Assembly: GCF_000025005.1 (NCBI RefSeq)
Contig: NC_013525.1
Span: 124,001-188,000, forward strand
From: Thermobaculum terrenum ATCC BAA-798
Lineage (GTDB): Bacteria; Chloroflexota; Chloroflexia; Thermobaculales; Thermobaculaceae
Direction: 5' to 3'
DNA length: 64,000 nt
A program made the position numbers and the translations under genes. Below the pieces are notes generated by a model. The model saw nothing but the letters and a program-made list of their open reading frames with translations. It was not told the DNA's origin and did not search any database. Below are positions 52,576 to 61,571 of this stretch, one piece after another (positions within the stretch are counted from its first letter, which is position 1; each line of letters begins with the position of its first letter).

Positions 52576-53094
52576 ATGCAAAACGTGAATTCAAAACATA
52601 TCGTGCTCATAGGACTAAGCGGTAGTGGCAAAAGTACCGTGGGGTGTCTTTTGGCCTCCAAGATGGGGCTACCTTATATAGATACCGACCGGGAAATTGA
52701 AAAGCACACAGGCATGCCGATAGAGGAGATCTTCTCTAAGTTTGGAGAAGGGAAGTTTCGGCAATTGGAAAGTGATCAAATAAATAGAGCCCTGAAGGGT
52801 AAAAGGGCCGTGGTTTCGCTTGGGGGTGGAGCTGTCCTGCTGGAAGAGAACCGCAAGCTGATATGGGATTTATCCACGGTTATCTGGCTGCAGGCAAGCA
52901 TAGAAACTATAGCCAACAGGCTGAAACATACTAAAGAGATAAGGCCACTGCTTGCAGGTGACGACTTGATGCGTAGACTGGAGAATATGCTCCAGAATAG
53001 AGAGAGGTATTACTCTCAGGCACACTTATGCATAGTGACAGATAACAAATCGCCCTACACTATAGTGGAAGAAATACTCTCTTTTGTGCGTTGA
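52576..53094 (+). CDS. aroK: shikimate kinase
   Basis: A 172-residue P-loop kinase phosphorylating shikimate at O3 in aromatic amino acid synthesis. Walker A GLSGSGKST is at 13-21, DTDREIEKHTG at 36-46 binds magnesium and shikimate, and VVSLGGGAVL is the shikimate site. The frame runs back into the tRNA, so the ATG at 52576 is the first reasonable start; no strong ribosome site is visible. It is a lone aro gene here. Confidence 0.92.
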   Translation: MQNVNSKHIVLIGLSGSGKSTVGCLLASKMGLPYIDTDREIEKHTGMPIEEIFSKFGEGKFRQLESDQINRALKGKRAVVSLGGGAVLLEENRKLIWDLSTVIWLQASIETIANRLKHTKEIRPLLAGDDLMRRLENMLQNRERYYSQAHLCIVTDNKSPYTIVEEILSFVR

Positions 53095-53167
53095 CTGTCA
53101 GCTTGCTGGATGGCAACGCCTTTGATACCCTGAAGATTGATTAACTAGCTTCTTGGTGGTGATATAG

Positions 53168-53686
53168 ATGCCCGAGATAGTTGCTAGCGATGTGGTGGAT
53201 GTATATCCATTTTGTATATCAGAAAATAGAGCTTACTACCTGACCTTGCTAAGGACTCCAGGGCTTGAACTTGGTAACACTTGGCAAGCCGTACATGGTC
53301 GTATAAAGAAGAAAGAATCTGCTGTCCAGGCTGCAACGAGAGAGCTTCAAGAGCAGACAGGGCTTAATCCTACAGCTGTCTGGAACATTGATTTTGTCAA
53401 CACGTTTTACTCTCCTGAAGAGGATACAATTTACTTGGTACCTTGCTTTGGAGTACACGTATCAGAAAGCGCTCAGATTGAACTTACGCCCATGCATGTA
53501 AACTGGGAGTGGGTACCCCCAGAGGTTGCAGTAAGAAGGTTCGTATGGATTGGTCAGAGACTAGCATTACAGACCCTGCATGACGAGATAGCAGGACCTA
53601 TAGCAGCCGGACTCGATCCCAATCCATATTTGCAGATACCTCCATCGTTATATCTGCACGGGAAAAAGAGAGGACTAATAAAATGA
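53168..53686 (+). CDS. Nudix hydrolase with a variant Nudix box
   Basis: A 172-residue Nudix protein. The box is GRIKKKESAVQAATRELQEQTGL (residues about 38-60 as read in segments), matching the pattern except that the second Glu of the REUXEE core is Gln. Nudix enzymes hydrolyse nucleoside diphosphates linked to another moiety; this variant may have changed metal binding or specificity. It overlaps the DUF1992 gene as ATGA. Confidence 0.88.
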   Translation: MPEIVASDVVDVYPFCISENRAYYLTLLRTPGLELGNTWQAVHGRIKKKESAVQAATRELQEQTGLNPTAVWNIDFVNTFYSPEEDTIYLVPCFGVHVSESAQIELTPMHVNWEWVPPEVAVRRFVWIGQRLALQTLHDEIAGPIAAGLDPNPYLQIPPSLYLHGKKRGLIK

Positions 53687-54183
53687 ACTTTGGCGATCTG
53701 GTTGAGAGGCGTATAAGGGAAGCTCAGGTAGAGGGTAAGTTCAAAAACATCAAAGGCGAGGGTGCGCCAATTGATCTACAAGAGAACCCTTTCGAAGATC
53801 CTGAGATGCGCCTTGCCTATAAGATGCTCAAGAACGCCGGCTTTTGTCCAGAGTGGATCGAGCTTATGAAACAGATAGACGAAGAGATCTCTCAGGCGGA
53901 AAGAGTCTGGGAAAATTATAGGTTCAATCGCCAACGGCAGATTAAAAGCGCTCAGAACGTTAAGGTAGTCAAGTTTGCAGAGACCATAAGAGAAATAGAC
54001 AGGTCAAGGAACACCACTCTTCAGCGACTAGAGACCAGATGGCGAGAGATCAACAGCAAGATAACCTACTTCAACGCCATAGTGCCAGTAGATAGCCTAA
54101 AGAAGCCTCTTATAAGCATAGACAAAATGAGAGAAAGCTTCTCAAGGGAGTTCCCGCTGTTATCGAGATATCTGGAAAGATAA
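53683..54183 (+). CDS. DUF1992 (DnaJ-homologue C28-like) protein
   Basis: A 166-residue protein of the DUF1992 family, whose core is LVERRIREAQVEGKFKNIKGEGAPIDL followed by NPFEDPEMRLAYKMLKNAGFCPEWIEL. In eukaryotes the domain occurs in DNAJC28; bacterial members lack a J domain and their role is not known. The remainder is helical. It overlaps the Nudix gene as ATGA, so the two are coupled. Confidence 0.9.
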   Translation: MNFGDLVERRIREAQVEGKFKNIKGEGAPIDLQENPFEDPEMRLAYKMLKNAGFCPEWIELMKQIDEEISQAERVWENYRFNRQRQIKSAQNVKVVKFAETIREIDRSRNTTLQRLETRWREINSKITYFNAIVPVDSLKKPLISIDKMRESFSREFPLLSRYLER

Positions 54184-54189
54184 AGATCT

Positions 54190-54354
54190 CTATAGCCTTC
54201 TTACCTCACTGGCTTTTCGAAAAGATCTTCTCAGCTCCCCTTCCGCAAGATAATAGTGGGCAGTCACTATAAGCATGAACAGTATCGGAACACACAAAAA
54301 GACAAAGCCTATGATCAATAAAGTCCCTATCCAGTAAAGCAGATCCGCTATCAT
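54190..54354 (-). CDS. small two-helix membrane protein, antisense between DUF1992 and UbiA genes
   Basis: A 54-residue protein found by reading the gap on the minus strand. The ATG at 54354 has GGAG five bases upstream. The first 33 residues are strongly hydrophobic and could form one long or two short membrane helices (LLYWIGTLLIIGFVFLCVPI, then LFMLIVTAHYYLA), followed by a basic tail GELRRSFRKASEVRRL that should lie in the cytoplasm. No family is recognised. It fills the only sizeable gap here and ends six bases from the DUF1992 stop. Confidence 0.6.
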   Translation of the reverse strand: MIADLLYWIGTLLIIGFVFLCVPILFMLIVTAHYYLAEGELRRSFRKASEVRRL

Positions 54355-54416
54355 AACCACTCCGAGTAAGGATAATATTAGAGCTCTTGCCTTATCAATG
54401 GCATAATAACTTTGTC

Positions 54417-55346
54417 ATGAAACAGTCGAAAATTCAGACAACAAACAGATATATAAACAGCGCTTTGTTCAAACACCTCTACACAATTATAGTAGAACTT
54501 CGCCCTAAGCAGTGGACCAAGAACTTGCTAGTGTTTGCAGGATTAGTCTTCAGCCACAACATGCTTAGTCTACCTGCTTTGCTAAGATCATCTGCTGCAT
54601 TCGTAATTTTCTGTGCAGTATCATCTGCAGCCTATATCATCAACGATCTTGCGGACGTGGAGAGAGATCGTTTACATCCCGTTAAGAGGTTACGGCCTAT
54701 AGCATCGGGCTTGATCAGCGAGCCCACGGCTATATCAATAGCATCTTTGCTGCTGATATGCAGCTTGATAGCCTCATTCCTTCTTTCATGGTCTTTTGCA
54801 CTAGTGACTGTACTCTACTTCTTGATCGTGGTTCTATATAGTTTCTATTTGAAGAACGTAGTACTTCTCGATGTGTTTTCGGTAGCATCAGGATTTGTGT
54901 TGAGGGCAGTTGCAGGGACTCTTGTAATAAATGTCACATTGTCCTCATGGCTGATACTGTGCACGCTGTTGCTCTCGCTTTTCTTGGCACTAGCCAAGAG
55001 ACGCCACGAACTATTACTGCTTGAAGAGAAAGCTTCAGTACACAGACAGATACTCAACGAGTACTCAAGGGTTTTTCTGGATCAGCTCATGGCTGTGGTC
55101 ACCAGCTCCACCATCATAGCCTACTCCCTATACACTTTTTCTGCTGCCAGCCTACCTAACGATAGGTCTATGATGCTCACAATCCCTTTCGTTATCTACG
55201 CTATCTTTAGATACCTATATCTCATATACCAACAAAATGAGGGAGGTAATCCTGAGACTCTTCTTCTACAAGATAAGCCACTGCTCATATCAATAGTACT
55301 ATGGGGTATTGCTGTAGTTCTGATACTTTATAGACCATGGGCATGA
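54417..55346 (+). CDS. UbiA-family prenyltransferase (decaprenyl-phosphate phosphoribosyltransferase-like)
   Basis: A 309-residue integral membrane protein with eight or nine hydrophobic helices. ELRPKQWTKNLLVFAGLVFS, the aspartate-rich NDLADVERDR and HPVKRLRPIASG match the branch that transfers phosphoribose to polyprenyl phosphate, as in DPPR synthase. That branch supplies arabinose-type donors for envelope glycans in actinobacteria; here it could serve another glycan. The start is uncertain: ATG at 54417 or TTG at 54387, neither with a clear ribosome site. The stop overlaps the next gene. Confidence 0.87.
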   Translation: MKQSKIQTTNRYINSALFKHLYTIIVELRPKQWTKNLLVFAGLVFSHNMLSLPALLRSSAAFVIFCAVSSAAYIINDLADVERDRLHPVKRLRPIASGLISEPTAISIASLLLICSLIASFLLSWSFALVTVLYFLIVVLYSFYLKNVVLLDVFSVASGFVLRAVAGTLVINVTLSSWLILCTLLLSLFLALAKRRHELLLLEEKASVHRQILNEYSRVFLDQLMAVVTSSTIIAYSLYTFSAASLPNDRSMMLTIPFVIYAIFRYLYLIYQQNEGGNPETLLLQDKPLLISIVLWGIAVVLILYRPWA

Positions 55347-56560
55347 CTAGGAATAGCGTTGGAAAAATGATGGGGATTAACGACTCTCCAGCAACCAGTA
55401 TAGATCAGACAGTTGACTTGGAGCTTCATGATATGGCTCACGGTGGTAGAGCCTTGGGTAGGCACGAAGGCATGGTTGTCTTCGTGCCATTTGGCATACC
55501 TGGGGAAAGAGTACTAGCGCGTATATATCACAAGCACAAGAGATATGCAGAAGCTGAGATAATAGACATTATCACCCCATCGCAGGACAGGGTAATACCC
55601 AAGTGTCCATATTTCGGAGTATGCGGTGGATGCCATTACCAACATATAAGATATGACAGGCAGCTTGAGATCAAACGTCACATAGTAGAATCCCTACTGT
55701 CCAGAATTGGAGGCTTCAGAGATATAAAAGTACTCCCCACCATTCCTTCTCCAAGAGAGTACTATTACCGCAATAGCGCAAGATTTCTCTGTGGCCAGCA
55801 AGGGGACCTAGGGTTTACTGACTGGCGAAGCAACAGTTTCATAAAAGTAGATACTTGCCCAATAATGGATGAAAAGATTAACGAAGTGCTCCAGCACATA
55901 CAGGGACATGGCCTACCTGGAGAAAACGTAAGGGTAAGATACAGCAGACAAAAAGATGAATTAGTAATATGGCCCAAGCTATCCGTAGACCTAGAAACTG
56001 GGCAGCAGTTCCATACTCAGGTCCTACTAGGAAGGGAGTTCAGAGTATCCGCAACATCCTTCTTTCAGGTAAATACGCTGCAGGCTGAAAATCTTATAAG
56101 AATAGCGCTAGATGAACTTGAACCCTTGGAAGGCAAAACGGTCGTTGATGCCTATTGTGGAGTGGGAACTTTCACTCGTTTTATAGCGGAGAGAGCCGAA
56201 CTTACGATAGGGATAGAAGAATCCCCTTCAGCTACTGCCGACTTTAGATACAACATGCAAGGGCTCAAGGCAAAGTTAATAGAGGGAAGAGCTGAGAAGG
56301 AGCTGGGTAGATTGCCAAATAACATAGATAGATTATTACTGGATCCACCTAGAACTGGCTGTGAACCCGAAGCTCTGGAAACCATATTAGAGCTTGCTCC
56401 TGAGAAGATAGTCTACGTGAGCTGCGACCCGGCAACTCTGGCAAGAGATCTAAAGGTCCTATGCTCAACTGGAGCATACAGACTTAAGAAAGTACAACCC
56501 GTGGACATGTTCCCACAGACCTTCCACATAGAAACTATAGCTTCGCTGGAGCTGCTATAA
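55343..56560 (+). CDS. 23S rRNA (uracil-5-)-methyltransferase RlmD/TrmA family
   Basis: A 405-residue SAM-dependent RNA uracil-C5 methyltransferase. An N-terminal TRAM domain (DLELHDMAHGGRALGRHEGM) is followed by the iron-sulfur cysteines CPYFGVCGGCHYQH, then the catalytic domain with DAYCGVGTF, LLLDPPRTGC and the catalytic Cys in YVSCDPATLARDL. RlmD or RlmCD specificity cannot be assigned. Starts at 55337, 55343 (ATGA overlap with the preceding stop) or near 55367 are possible. Confidence 0.93.
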   Translation: MTRNSVGKMMGINDSPATSIDQTVDLELHDMAHGGRALGRHEGMVVFVPFGIPGERVLARIYHKHKRYAEAEIIDIITPSQDRVIPKCPYFGVCGGCHYQHIRYDRQLEIKRHIVESLLSRIGGFRDIKVLPTIPSPREYYYRNSARFLCGQQGDLGFTDWRSNSFIKVDTCPIMDEKINEVLQHIQGHGLPGENVRVRYSRQKDELVIWPKLSVDLETGQQFHTQVLLGREFRVSATSFFQVNTLQAENLIRIALDELEPLEGKTVVDAYCGVGTFTRFIAERAELTIGIEESPSATADFRYNMQGLKAKLIEGRAEKELGRLPNNIDRLLLDPPRTGCEPEALETILELAPEKIVYVSCDPATLARDLKVLCSTGAYRLKKVQPVDMFPQTFHIETIASLELL

Positions 56561-56576
56561 GAGAGGGAAAATGAAG

Positions 56577-56650
56577 TGCCCCCAGCGGGATTCGAACCCG
56601 CGATCTTCACCTTGAAAGGGTGACGTCCTAGGCCACTAGACTATGGGGGC
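56577..56650 (-). tRNA. tRNA-Glu (TTC)
   Basis: Cloverleaf with acceptor GCCCCCA/TGGGGGC, anticodon stem TCACC/GGTGA with loop CTTTCAA (anticodon TTC, reading GAA), T-arm GCGGGTTCGAATCCCGC and discriminator A. It follows the second tRNA-Glu on the same strand. Confidence 0.95.
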
Positions 56651-56662
56651 TTGAATTATAAA

Positions 56663-56685
56663 GCGGGGCGATTATGCTGCCCCGC
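56663..56685 (-). terminator. hairpin between the two tRNA-Glu genes
   Basis: 7-base GCGGGGC/GCCCCGC stem with a nine-base loop, followed on the minus strand by TTTATAATT. It is either a terminator after the CTC tRNA or a processing hairpin between the two tRNAs. Confidence 0.5.
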
Positions 56686-56695
56686 AGATCTTTGG

Positions 56696-56769
56696 TAGCG
56701 CATGCGGGATTCGAACCCGCGATCTCCACCTTGAGAGGGTGGTGTCCTAGGCCACTAGACGAATGCGCC
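56696..56769 (-). tRNA. tRNA-Glu (CTC)
   Basis: Cloverleaf with acceptor GGCGCAT paired to ATGCGCT (one G-U), anticodon stem CCACC/GGTGG with loop CTCTCAA (anticodon CTC, reading GAG), and a T-arm identical in loop to the neighbouring tRNA-Glu. The D-arm matches the other gene closely, indicating duplication and anticodon change. Confidence 0.94.
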
Positions 56770-56825
56770 ATGCGTGTGACGCGCATATTCTAGCGAACTA
56801 ATTAGCCAGACGTCAAGTTCTACCC

Positions 56826-57566
56826 TTAGGCCAATGTGTTCTTTTCACAATGTATCTGGGGCTTTCTATCTAACCTTGGATCACCACAGAGGTGCTGAAC
56901 TATAGAGTAGATCTCCGAGGATTTGGGTGTATAAGCAGCAACAGAGTTGTAGCTTTGGGATTGCAAGCATTGCACTACTAAATCCATATGCTTTCTCTGC
57001 TCCATAAGCGCTTTATCTATAAGAAGAATAGATACGCTTGAGTCTTCGGCAGCTATATCAAGCCCCAAAAACAGATGAAGAAGACACAAGCCATGAGACT
57101 TCATATAAGCTTCTTCAAACGACTCATCTTCGAACCCTTGAAGAAGAGCGCTCAGGTATTTATGTTCCTCCTCTTGTTGAAAGTCACAAACCGGACATAC
57201 CGGCTTGCTTTTGATGAGCCTCCTTATGTTCTCCAAGCTGCTCCTCAACCTACGATTCCATCCTCTCGAAGATCTCTTCTCAAACAACTCTCTTCTTTTG
57301 AGGTGAAGATGATAGCCTAGGTAGGCAACCACATCCCGGTAGAGAATGCATGTCGCTAGAAGTCTTGGTCTTTCAAACCATTGCTCAGCATGGTCCTTGC
57401 AGAACCCAAAGGAGACAACTAAATCCTTCCTAACCTTGGCATCATTTATAAATTCATAATCTAGGCTATCCAAGTACGAATCTACCGCTAAACGGACAAG
57501 ACGACATATTGGACAGCCTTCTAGGCGAAAAGCTGTAAGAAGGTCATAGTAGGTGTTGACGTGCAT
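56826..57566 (-). CDS. DUF6062 family protein
   Basis: An approximately 246-residue protein of the DUF6062 family seen in Chloroflexota and Firmicutes (assignment from memory). The motif EGCPICRLVRLAVDSYLDSLDYE (read in parts) with Cys18/21 is followed by FCKDHAEQWF (Cys56, His59), a second CPVCDFQ pair and GLCLLHL. The alternating Cys/His pairs suggest metal or iron-sulfur binding. The function is unknown. I chose ATG at 57566; a TTG at 57626 in frame is possible. It diverges from ftsH. Confidence 0.8.
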   Translation of the reverse strand: MHVNTYYDLLTAFRLEGCPICRLVRLAVDSYLDSLDYEFINDAKVRKDLVVSFGFCKDHAEQWFERPRLLATCILYRDVVAYLGYHLHLKRRELFEKRSSRGWNRRLRSSLENIRRLIKSKPVCPVCDFQQEEEHKYLSALLQGFEDESFEEAYMKSHGLCLLHLFLGLDIAAEDSSVSILLIDKALMEQRKHMDLVVQCLQSQSYNSVAAYTPKSSEIYSIVQHLCGDPRLDRKPQIHCEKNTLA

Positions 57567-57627
57567 AGCAGACACCCGCGAATAATATGTCAAATTAGAT
57601 TCTACCCCTATTCCTGCTTTAGTCAAA

Positions 57628-57656
57628 TTACGGTTTGTATAGGATTCAGGTACAAT
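57628..57656 (+). promoter_or_regulatory. candidate ftsH promoter
   Basis: TTACGG (57628-57633), a 17-base spacer and TACAAT (57651-57656), about 35 bases before the ftsH start. The -10 box is close to consensus; the -35 box is weak. Confidence 0.35.
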
Positions 57657-57691
57657 CTTGTTGAGAATATTCTCTGGTAGGTGTTACAGCT

Positions 57692-59632
57692 TTGACCAAC
57701 AATCAGACGGATAGACCTAGACCACCTGGACCCGAATCTAGAAGGTTCGATAACAACGACAAGAACAACAGAAACAGATGGGGGCCTATACCCAGTTGGG
57801 CATGGATAGTTCTAATTGTAGCATTGCTACTCAACTGGCTAGTAGCTCCTATTTTATTCCCCGAGGGCAAGGGAGCGGTATCCATCCCATATACCAGCTT
57901 CAAGCAACAACTTGAGAACAACAACGTCGCAGAGGTCACTACCCAAGCGGATAAGATAACTGGTGAGTTTAAGCAGGCTGTCAAGGTACCAGGAGTTGAT
58001 CAACCAGTCAAGAGATTTGTAACCCATATACCAGCCTTCGGCGATGATCAGCTGATGAGCCAGCTTGATCAGAAAGGCGTCATAGTAAATGTACAGCCAG
58101 AAAGCAGTACACGTTCCCTGCTGCTAAGCATTTTGATCAGCTTTGGGCCCACGATACTCTTCTTCTTACTATTCCTCTGGCTTATCTCCAAAGCACAGTC
58201 TTCTCAACAAGGGCTTTTTGGTCTCGGAAAGAGCAGAGCTAAGAGATACAACGCTACAGAATCTACAAGGGTTACTTTTGATGACGTAGCTGGCATCGAA
58301 GAGGCCAAGCAGGAACTTGCAGAGATCGTGGATTTCCTCAAGAACCCACAGAAGTACCAAAGATTAGGCGGTACTATACCGAAAGGTGTTCTATTGATAG
58401 GCCCTCCAGGTACTGGCAAAACTCTCTTGGCCCGAGCGGTAGCTGGAGAGGCTGGTGTGCCTTTCTTCAGTATGTCTGGTTCCGAGTTCGTAGAGATGAT
58501 CGTGGGTGTGGGAGCTGCAAGAGTACGAGAGCTATTCCAGCAGGCTAAGAAGGAAGCCCCCTGCATCATCTTTGTGGACGAGCTAGATGCCATAGGCAGA
58601 AGAAGAGGTAGTAGCATCAACGTTGGAGGACATGACGAGAGAGAGCAAACTCTCAACCAGCTTTTGGTAGAGATGGACGGCTTTGACTCAAGGCAAGGAG
58701 TAATCGTCCTTGCAGCTACTAACCGCCCAGACGTCCTGGATCCAGCATTACTGCGCCCTGGGAGGTTTGACCGCAGGGTGGTAGTGCAACGCCCAGATAA
58801 GGTAGGCAGGCTCAAGATACTACAAGTGCATACTAGAAACGTACCTCTTGATCCAAATCTAGACCTTTCGGAGATAGCTGCAGCCACTCCTGGACTGGTC
58901 GGTGCTGATCTGAGGAACCTCGTCAACGAGGCGGCATTGCTGGCGGCAAGACGCGGTAAGAATTACGTCGACAGAGAAGATTTCTTTGACGCACTGGAGA
59001 AGATAACACTTGGTGCTGAGCGTAAGCTCCTTATCAGTGAAGAAGATCGCAGGCGCGTGGCCTACCATGAATCTGGACACGCTTTGTTAGGGCTGTTACT
59101 ACCCGAGGCTGATCCCGTACACAAGGTAACTATTATCCCCAGAGGGCAAGCCCTAGGTGTTACATACCAAACTCCTGAGGACGATAGATATAACTATACC
59201 GAGAGATATCTACGGAGCAGGATAACCGCCGCCTTGGGAGGCAGAGCTGCGGAAGAACTAGTTTTTGGAACTGTAACTACAGGTGCAGAGAATGATCTCA
59301 AGCAGGTGACTGAGATAGCTAGGCAGATGGTCACAAGATGGGGCATGAGCAAGGAGGTGGGACTTGTATATCTATCACCAGATGGTCAGGAAGATTTCCT
59401 GGGCCCCAATCCAATAACCTCAAGGGAATACAGTGAGTCACTAGCAACTGTGATCGATAGAGAGACGAGAAGAATAATCGATGAGTGTTATGCAGAAGCT
59501 TTGTCTCTCTTGAACAGGGAGAGACAAAGGCTGGATAACTTAGCGGAGGCTCTACTTAGAGAAGAATCCTTAGACGAGCAGCAGATACGAGAGATCGTAG
59601 GGCTTGGAGAAAAGCAACCAGAACCTGCCTAG
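57692..59632 (+). CDS. ftsH: ATP-dependent zinc metalloprotease FtsH
   Basis: A 646-residue membrane AAA protease that degrades misfolded membrane and regulatory proteins. Membrane helices lie at about 36-54 and 145-166. Walker A GPPGTGKT is at 237-244, Walker [10 protein letters not shown] at about 292-300, the second region of homology around [20 protein letters not shown], and the zinc motif HESGH at 459-463. A charged, Asn-rich N-terminal tail precedes the first helix. TTG start; TAGGTG lies eight bases upstream. The length is normal. Confidence 0.97.
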   Translation: MTNNQTDRPRPPGPESRRFDNNDKNNRNRWGPIPSWAWIVLIVALLLNWLVAPILFPEGKGAVSIPYTSFKQQLENNNVAEVTTQADKITGEFKQAVKVPGVDQPVKRFVTHIPAFGDDQLMSQLDQKGVIVNVQPESSTRSLLLSILISFGPTILFFLLFLWLISKAQSSQQGLFGLGKSRAKRYNATESTRVTFDDVAGIEEAKQELAEIVDFLKNPQKYQRLGGTIPKGVLLIGPPGTGKTLLARAVAGEAGVPFFSMSGSEFVEMIVGVGAARVRELFQQAKKEAPCIIFVDELDAIGRRRGSSINVGGHDEREQTLNQLLVEMDGFDSRQGVIVLAATNRPDVLDPALLRPGRFDRRVVVQRPDKVGRLKILQVHTRNVPLDPNLDLSEIAAATPGLVGADLRNLVNEAALLAARRGKNYVDREDFFDALEKITLGAERKLLISEEDRRRVAYHESGHALLGLLLPEADPVHKVTIIPRGQALGVTYQTPEDDRYNYTERYLRSRITAALGGRAAEELVFGTVTTGAENDLKQVTEIARQMVTRWGMSKEVGLVYLSPDGQEDFLGPNPITSREYSESLATVIDRETRRIIDECYAEALSLLNRERQRLDNLAEALLREESLDEQQIREIVGLGEKQPEPA

Positions 59633-59643
59633 GATTATCCAGA

Positions 59644-60003
59644 TTATTGGTCTAGAAATTTGTGAACCGCTTCCACTATGGCAACTATGTCAAAAGGCTT
59701 GTGGATAAGGCCATCGGCTGGACAATCACCCTTATCCAGCCGATGTATAGCGCTCATGAGTATAACTTTGGTATCGGAGATTGATGGATCTGACTTGACC
59801 ATCTTACAAAGCTCTCTGCCATCCAGCCTAGGCATCATCACGTCTGTAAGCACAACATCGGGTCTCTGCTCCTTGATGATACGCATTGCCTGCTCACCAT
59901 CATAGGCTGTGAGCAGTTGAACTTGGCCATCATCAAGGACCATCACAATTAGCTCAACTATCTCAGCTTCATCATCAACTATAAGCACTTTTTTCATAAG
60001 CAT
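59644..60003 (-). CDS. CheY-like response regulator receiver
   Basis: A 119-residue single receiver domain with no output domain. The acidic pair is at Asp10/Asp11, the phosphoacceptor Asp54 in VLTDVMMP, and the conserved Ser and Lys in ILMSA and HKPFD. It lies 30 bases downstream of the KaiC-like ATPase on the same strand, so the two probably form one unit. No histidine kinase gene is in the window. It could read out or feed the ATPase. Confidence 0.93.
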   Translation of the reverse strand: MLMKKVLIVDDEAEIVELIVMVLDDGQVQLLTAYDGEQAMRIIKEQRPDVVLTDVMMPRLDGRELCKMVKSDPSISDTKVILMSAIHRLDKGDCPADGLIHKPFDIVAIVEAVHKFLDQ

Positions 60004-60033
60004 TATTGCTCTACTCAGAGAAGTTGGAGTGCG

Positions 60034-61419
60034 CTAGCGACCAATCTCCTCAACCTTATCTTTTATCTCTATACCGGTTGGCGTAATTGTAAACTCGTAT
60101 ACCGTGTTATCATGCTCAATGCCACGCATTTTCACGATGGTCAGTACTCTCCTCAACTCCCCACTCAAATTTATCCTGTCCATGGTCAGGACGTTATCCA
60201 TTGGTGCCCACTCAGGAGAGGCAGCCCACAGCGACATGCTTTTATCACCGCATGTGATAAGAGTAGTCACATTGCGTGAACGCATTATCTGGGCCAAGGC
60301 ACCAACGAAAGGCATAAATCGCCCATCTCTATCCAGCTCTTCCCTTACAACCTCAAAGCCGTCAATCACGAGTCGAGATGAGGAAGACTCTGGTAACTGA
60401 GAGATAATCTGATGTACTAGCTTGTCTGCACTTATATCAGAGAAGGGGAACTGAATGGCGATGACATTACCTTTATTCAAAGCATCTTCTAGATCTACTC
60501 CCACACTGGATAGACGTCTAGATAAATCTTCAAGAGTATCGTAGAAAGTTGCGAATAAGACCCTCTGGCCTTCCCTTATACCTGCTGCTAGAAACTGCAA
60601 AGACAACAAGCTCTTCCCAACTCCAAGAGGGCCTAGTACCAGATTAGATGAGCAAACAGGGACACCTCCCGTTATCTCGTCTAATCCAGCAACCCCCCAG
60701 CTCACCCTTTTATTCGTATCACAAGGCCAAACTTTGCTAGCTAAGGATTCTATCCTTGGATATATTGCAATACCAGAGGGTGTGATCTCAAAGTAATGCT
60801 TGCCGGGGATAGGATCACCTCCCCTCATCTTGAGTACCTCTATCTTCCTAGTAGCACTACTGTTCAGGCTTGACAAGCTAAGATGAATGATGGTGTCGCT
60901 TATTGCCTGTTCCGGATGAATGAAGCCATCCATCCTGTATTGATCTTCAACCATCAGGGTGGTGCATCCAAGCATGAATAGCGCCGAACTCAGATTGAAA
61001 ATAAAGTTTTGTACGGCAGCTGCATCTCCAGTGAGGGTGAAAAGACTTCTAAATGAGTCTATTACTAGAAGTTCTACTCCCTGTTCGATCACTGTGCTCC
61101 TTATCTCGGCAAGAGTCTTATCTAAGCCCTCTTCTTGCAGCAGCTTTTGTATATTCAGAATCTGAAGGGTATTACCGAGCAAGGCATCATCAAAAAAGGC
61201 CAGGGTACTAAGATGTGCTATAAGCTTAGCGTTAGTCTCAGTAAGGGCAGTAAGCATAACTACTTTCTTGCCCTGAGATGCATGGTGAAAGGCCATCTGG
61301 GTAACCAATATAGTCTTGCCAACGCCTGGAGGACCTCCAACCAGCACAAATGAACCCTTAGGTATACCCCCACCAAGGAGCACATCAAAGCCAGGAATAC
61401 CCGTACTTATCTTGTCCAC
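60034..61419 (-). CDS. KaiC-like tandem RecA-fold ATPase
   Basis: An about 461-residue protein with two RecA/KaiC domains. Domain 1 has ISTGIPGFDVLLGGGIPKGS, Walker A GGPPGVGKT and Walker B LLVIDSF. Domain 2 has Walker A GPLGVGKS and RLVIDGFEV, and ends with a KMRG-type C-terminal strand. KaiC-like proteins outside cyanobacteria are common in archaea and some bacteria, where their output is mostly unknown. I chose GTG at 61419 with AGGGTAGGG just upstream, giving the usual opening; a TTG at 61458 is in frame. It pairs with a CheY-like receiver. Confidence 0.88.
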   Translation of the reverse strand: MDKISTGIPGFDVLLGGGIPKGSFVLVGGPPGVGKTILVTQMAFHHASQGKKVVMLTALTETNAKLIAHLSTLAFFDDALLGNTLQILNIQKLLQEEGLDKTLAEIRSTVIEQGVELLVIDSFRSLFTLTGDAAAVQNFIFNLSSALFMLGCTTLMVEDQYRMDGFIHPEQAISDTIIHLSLSSLNSSATRKIEVLKMRGGDPIPGKHYFEITPSGIAIYPRIESLASKVWPCDTNKRVSWGVAGLDEITGGVPVCSSNLVLGPLGVGKSLLSLQFLAAGIREGQRVLFATFYDTLEDLSRRLSSVGVDLEDALNKGNVIAIQFPFSDISADKLVHQIISQLPESSSSRLVIDGFEVVREELDRDGRFMPFVGALAQIMRSRNVTTLITCGDKSMSLWAASPEWAPMDNVLTMDRINLSGELRRVLTIVKMRGIEHDNTVYEFTITPTGIEIKDKVEEIGR

Positions 61420-61539
61420 CCCTACCCTACCTTGTAAATTAGGCTTGCAGTGTCGCAAACATTATAAACACGTAGCAAGGGTACAGATCTAGATCCAAAG
61501 CATAAACTAAAAGCCAGTTGCCGCAGTTAGGAAAAGTAA

Positions 61540-61565
61540 GGGGCATGGGAAAGACCCCACGCCCC
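61540..61565 (-). terminator. terminator after PfpI gene
   Basis: Minus-strand stem GGGGCGTGGG/CCCATGCCCC with a six-base loop followed by TTACTTTT, seven bases after the PfpI stop. Confidence 0.8.
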
Positions 61566-61571
61566 GGAGGA

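Noticed and set aside
58204-58926. 240-codon frame opposite ftsH
   Set aside because: Antisense of the conserved AAA domain, Ser/Pro-rich, no family motif; a shadow.
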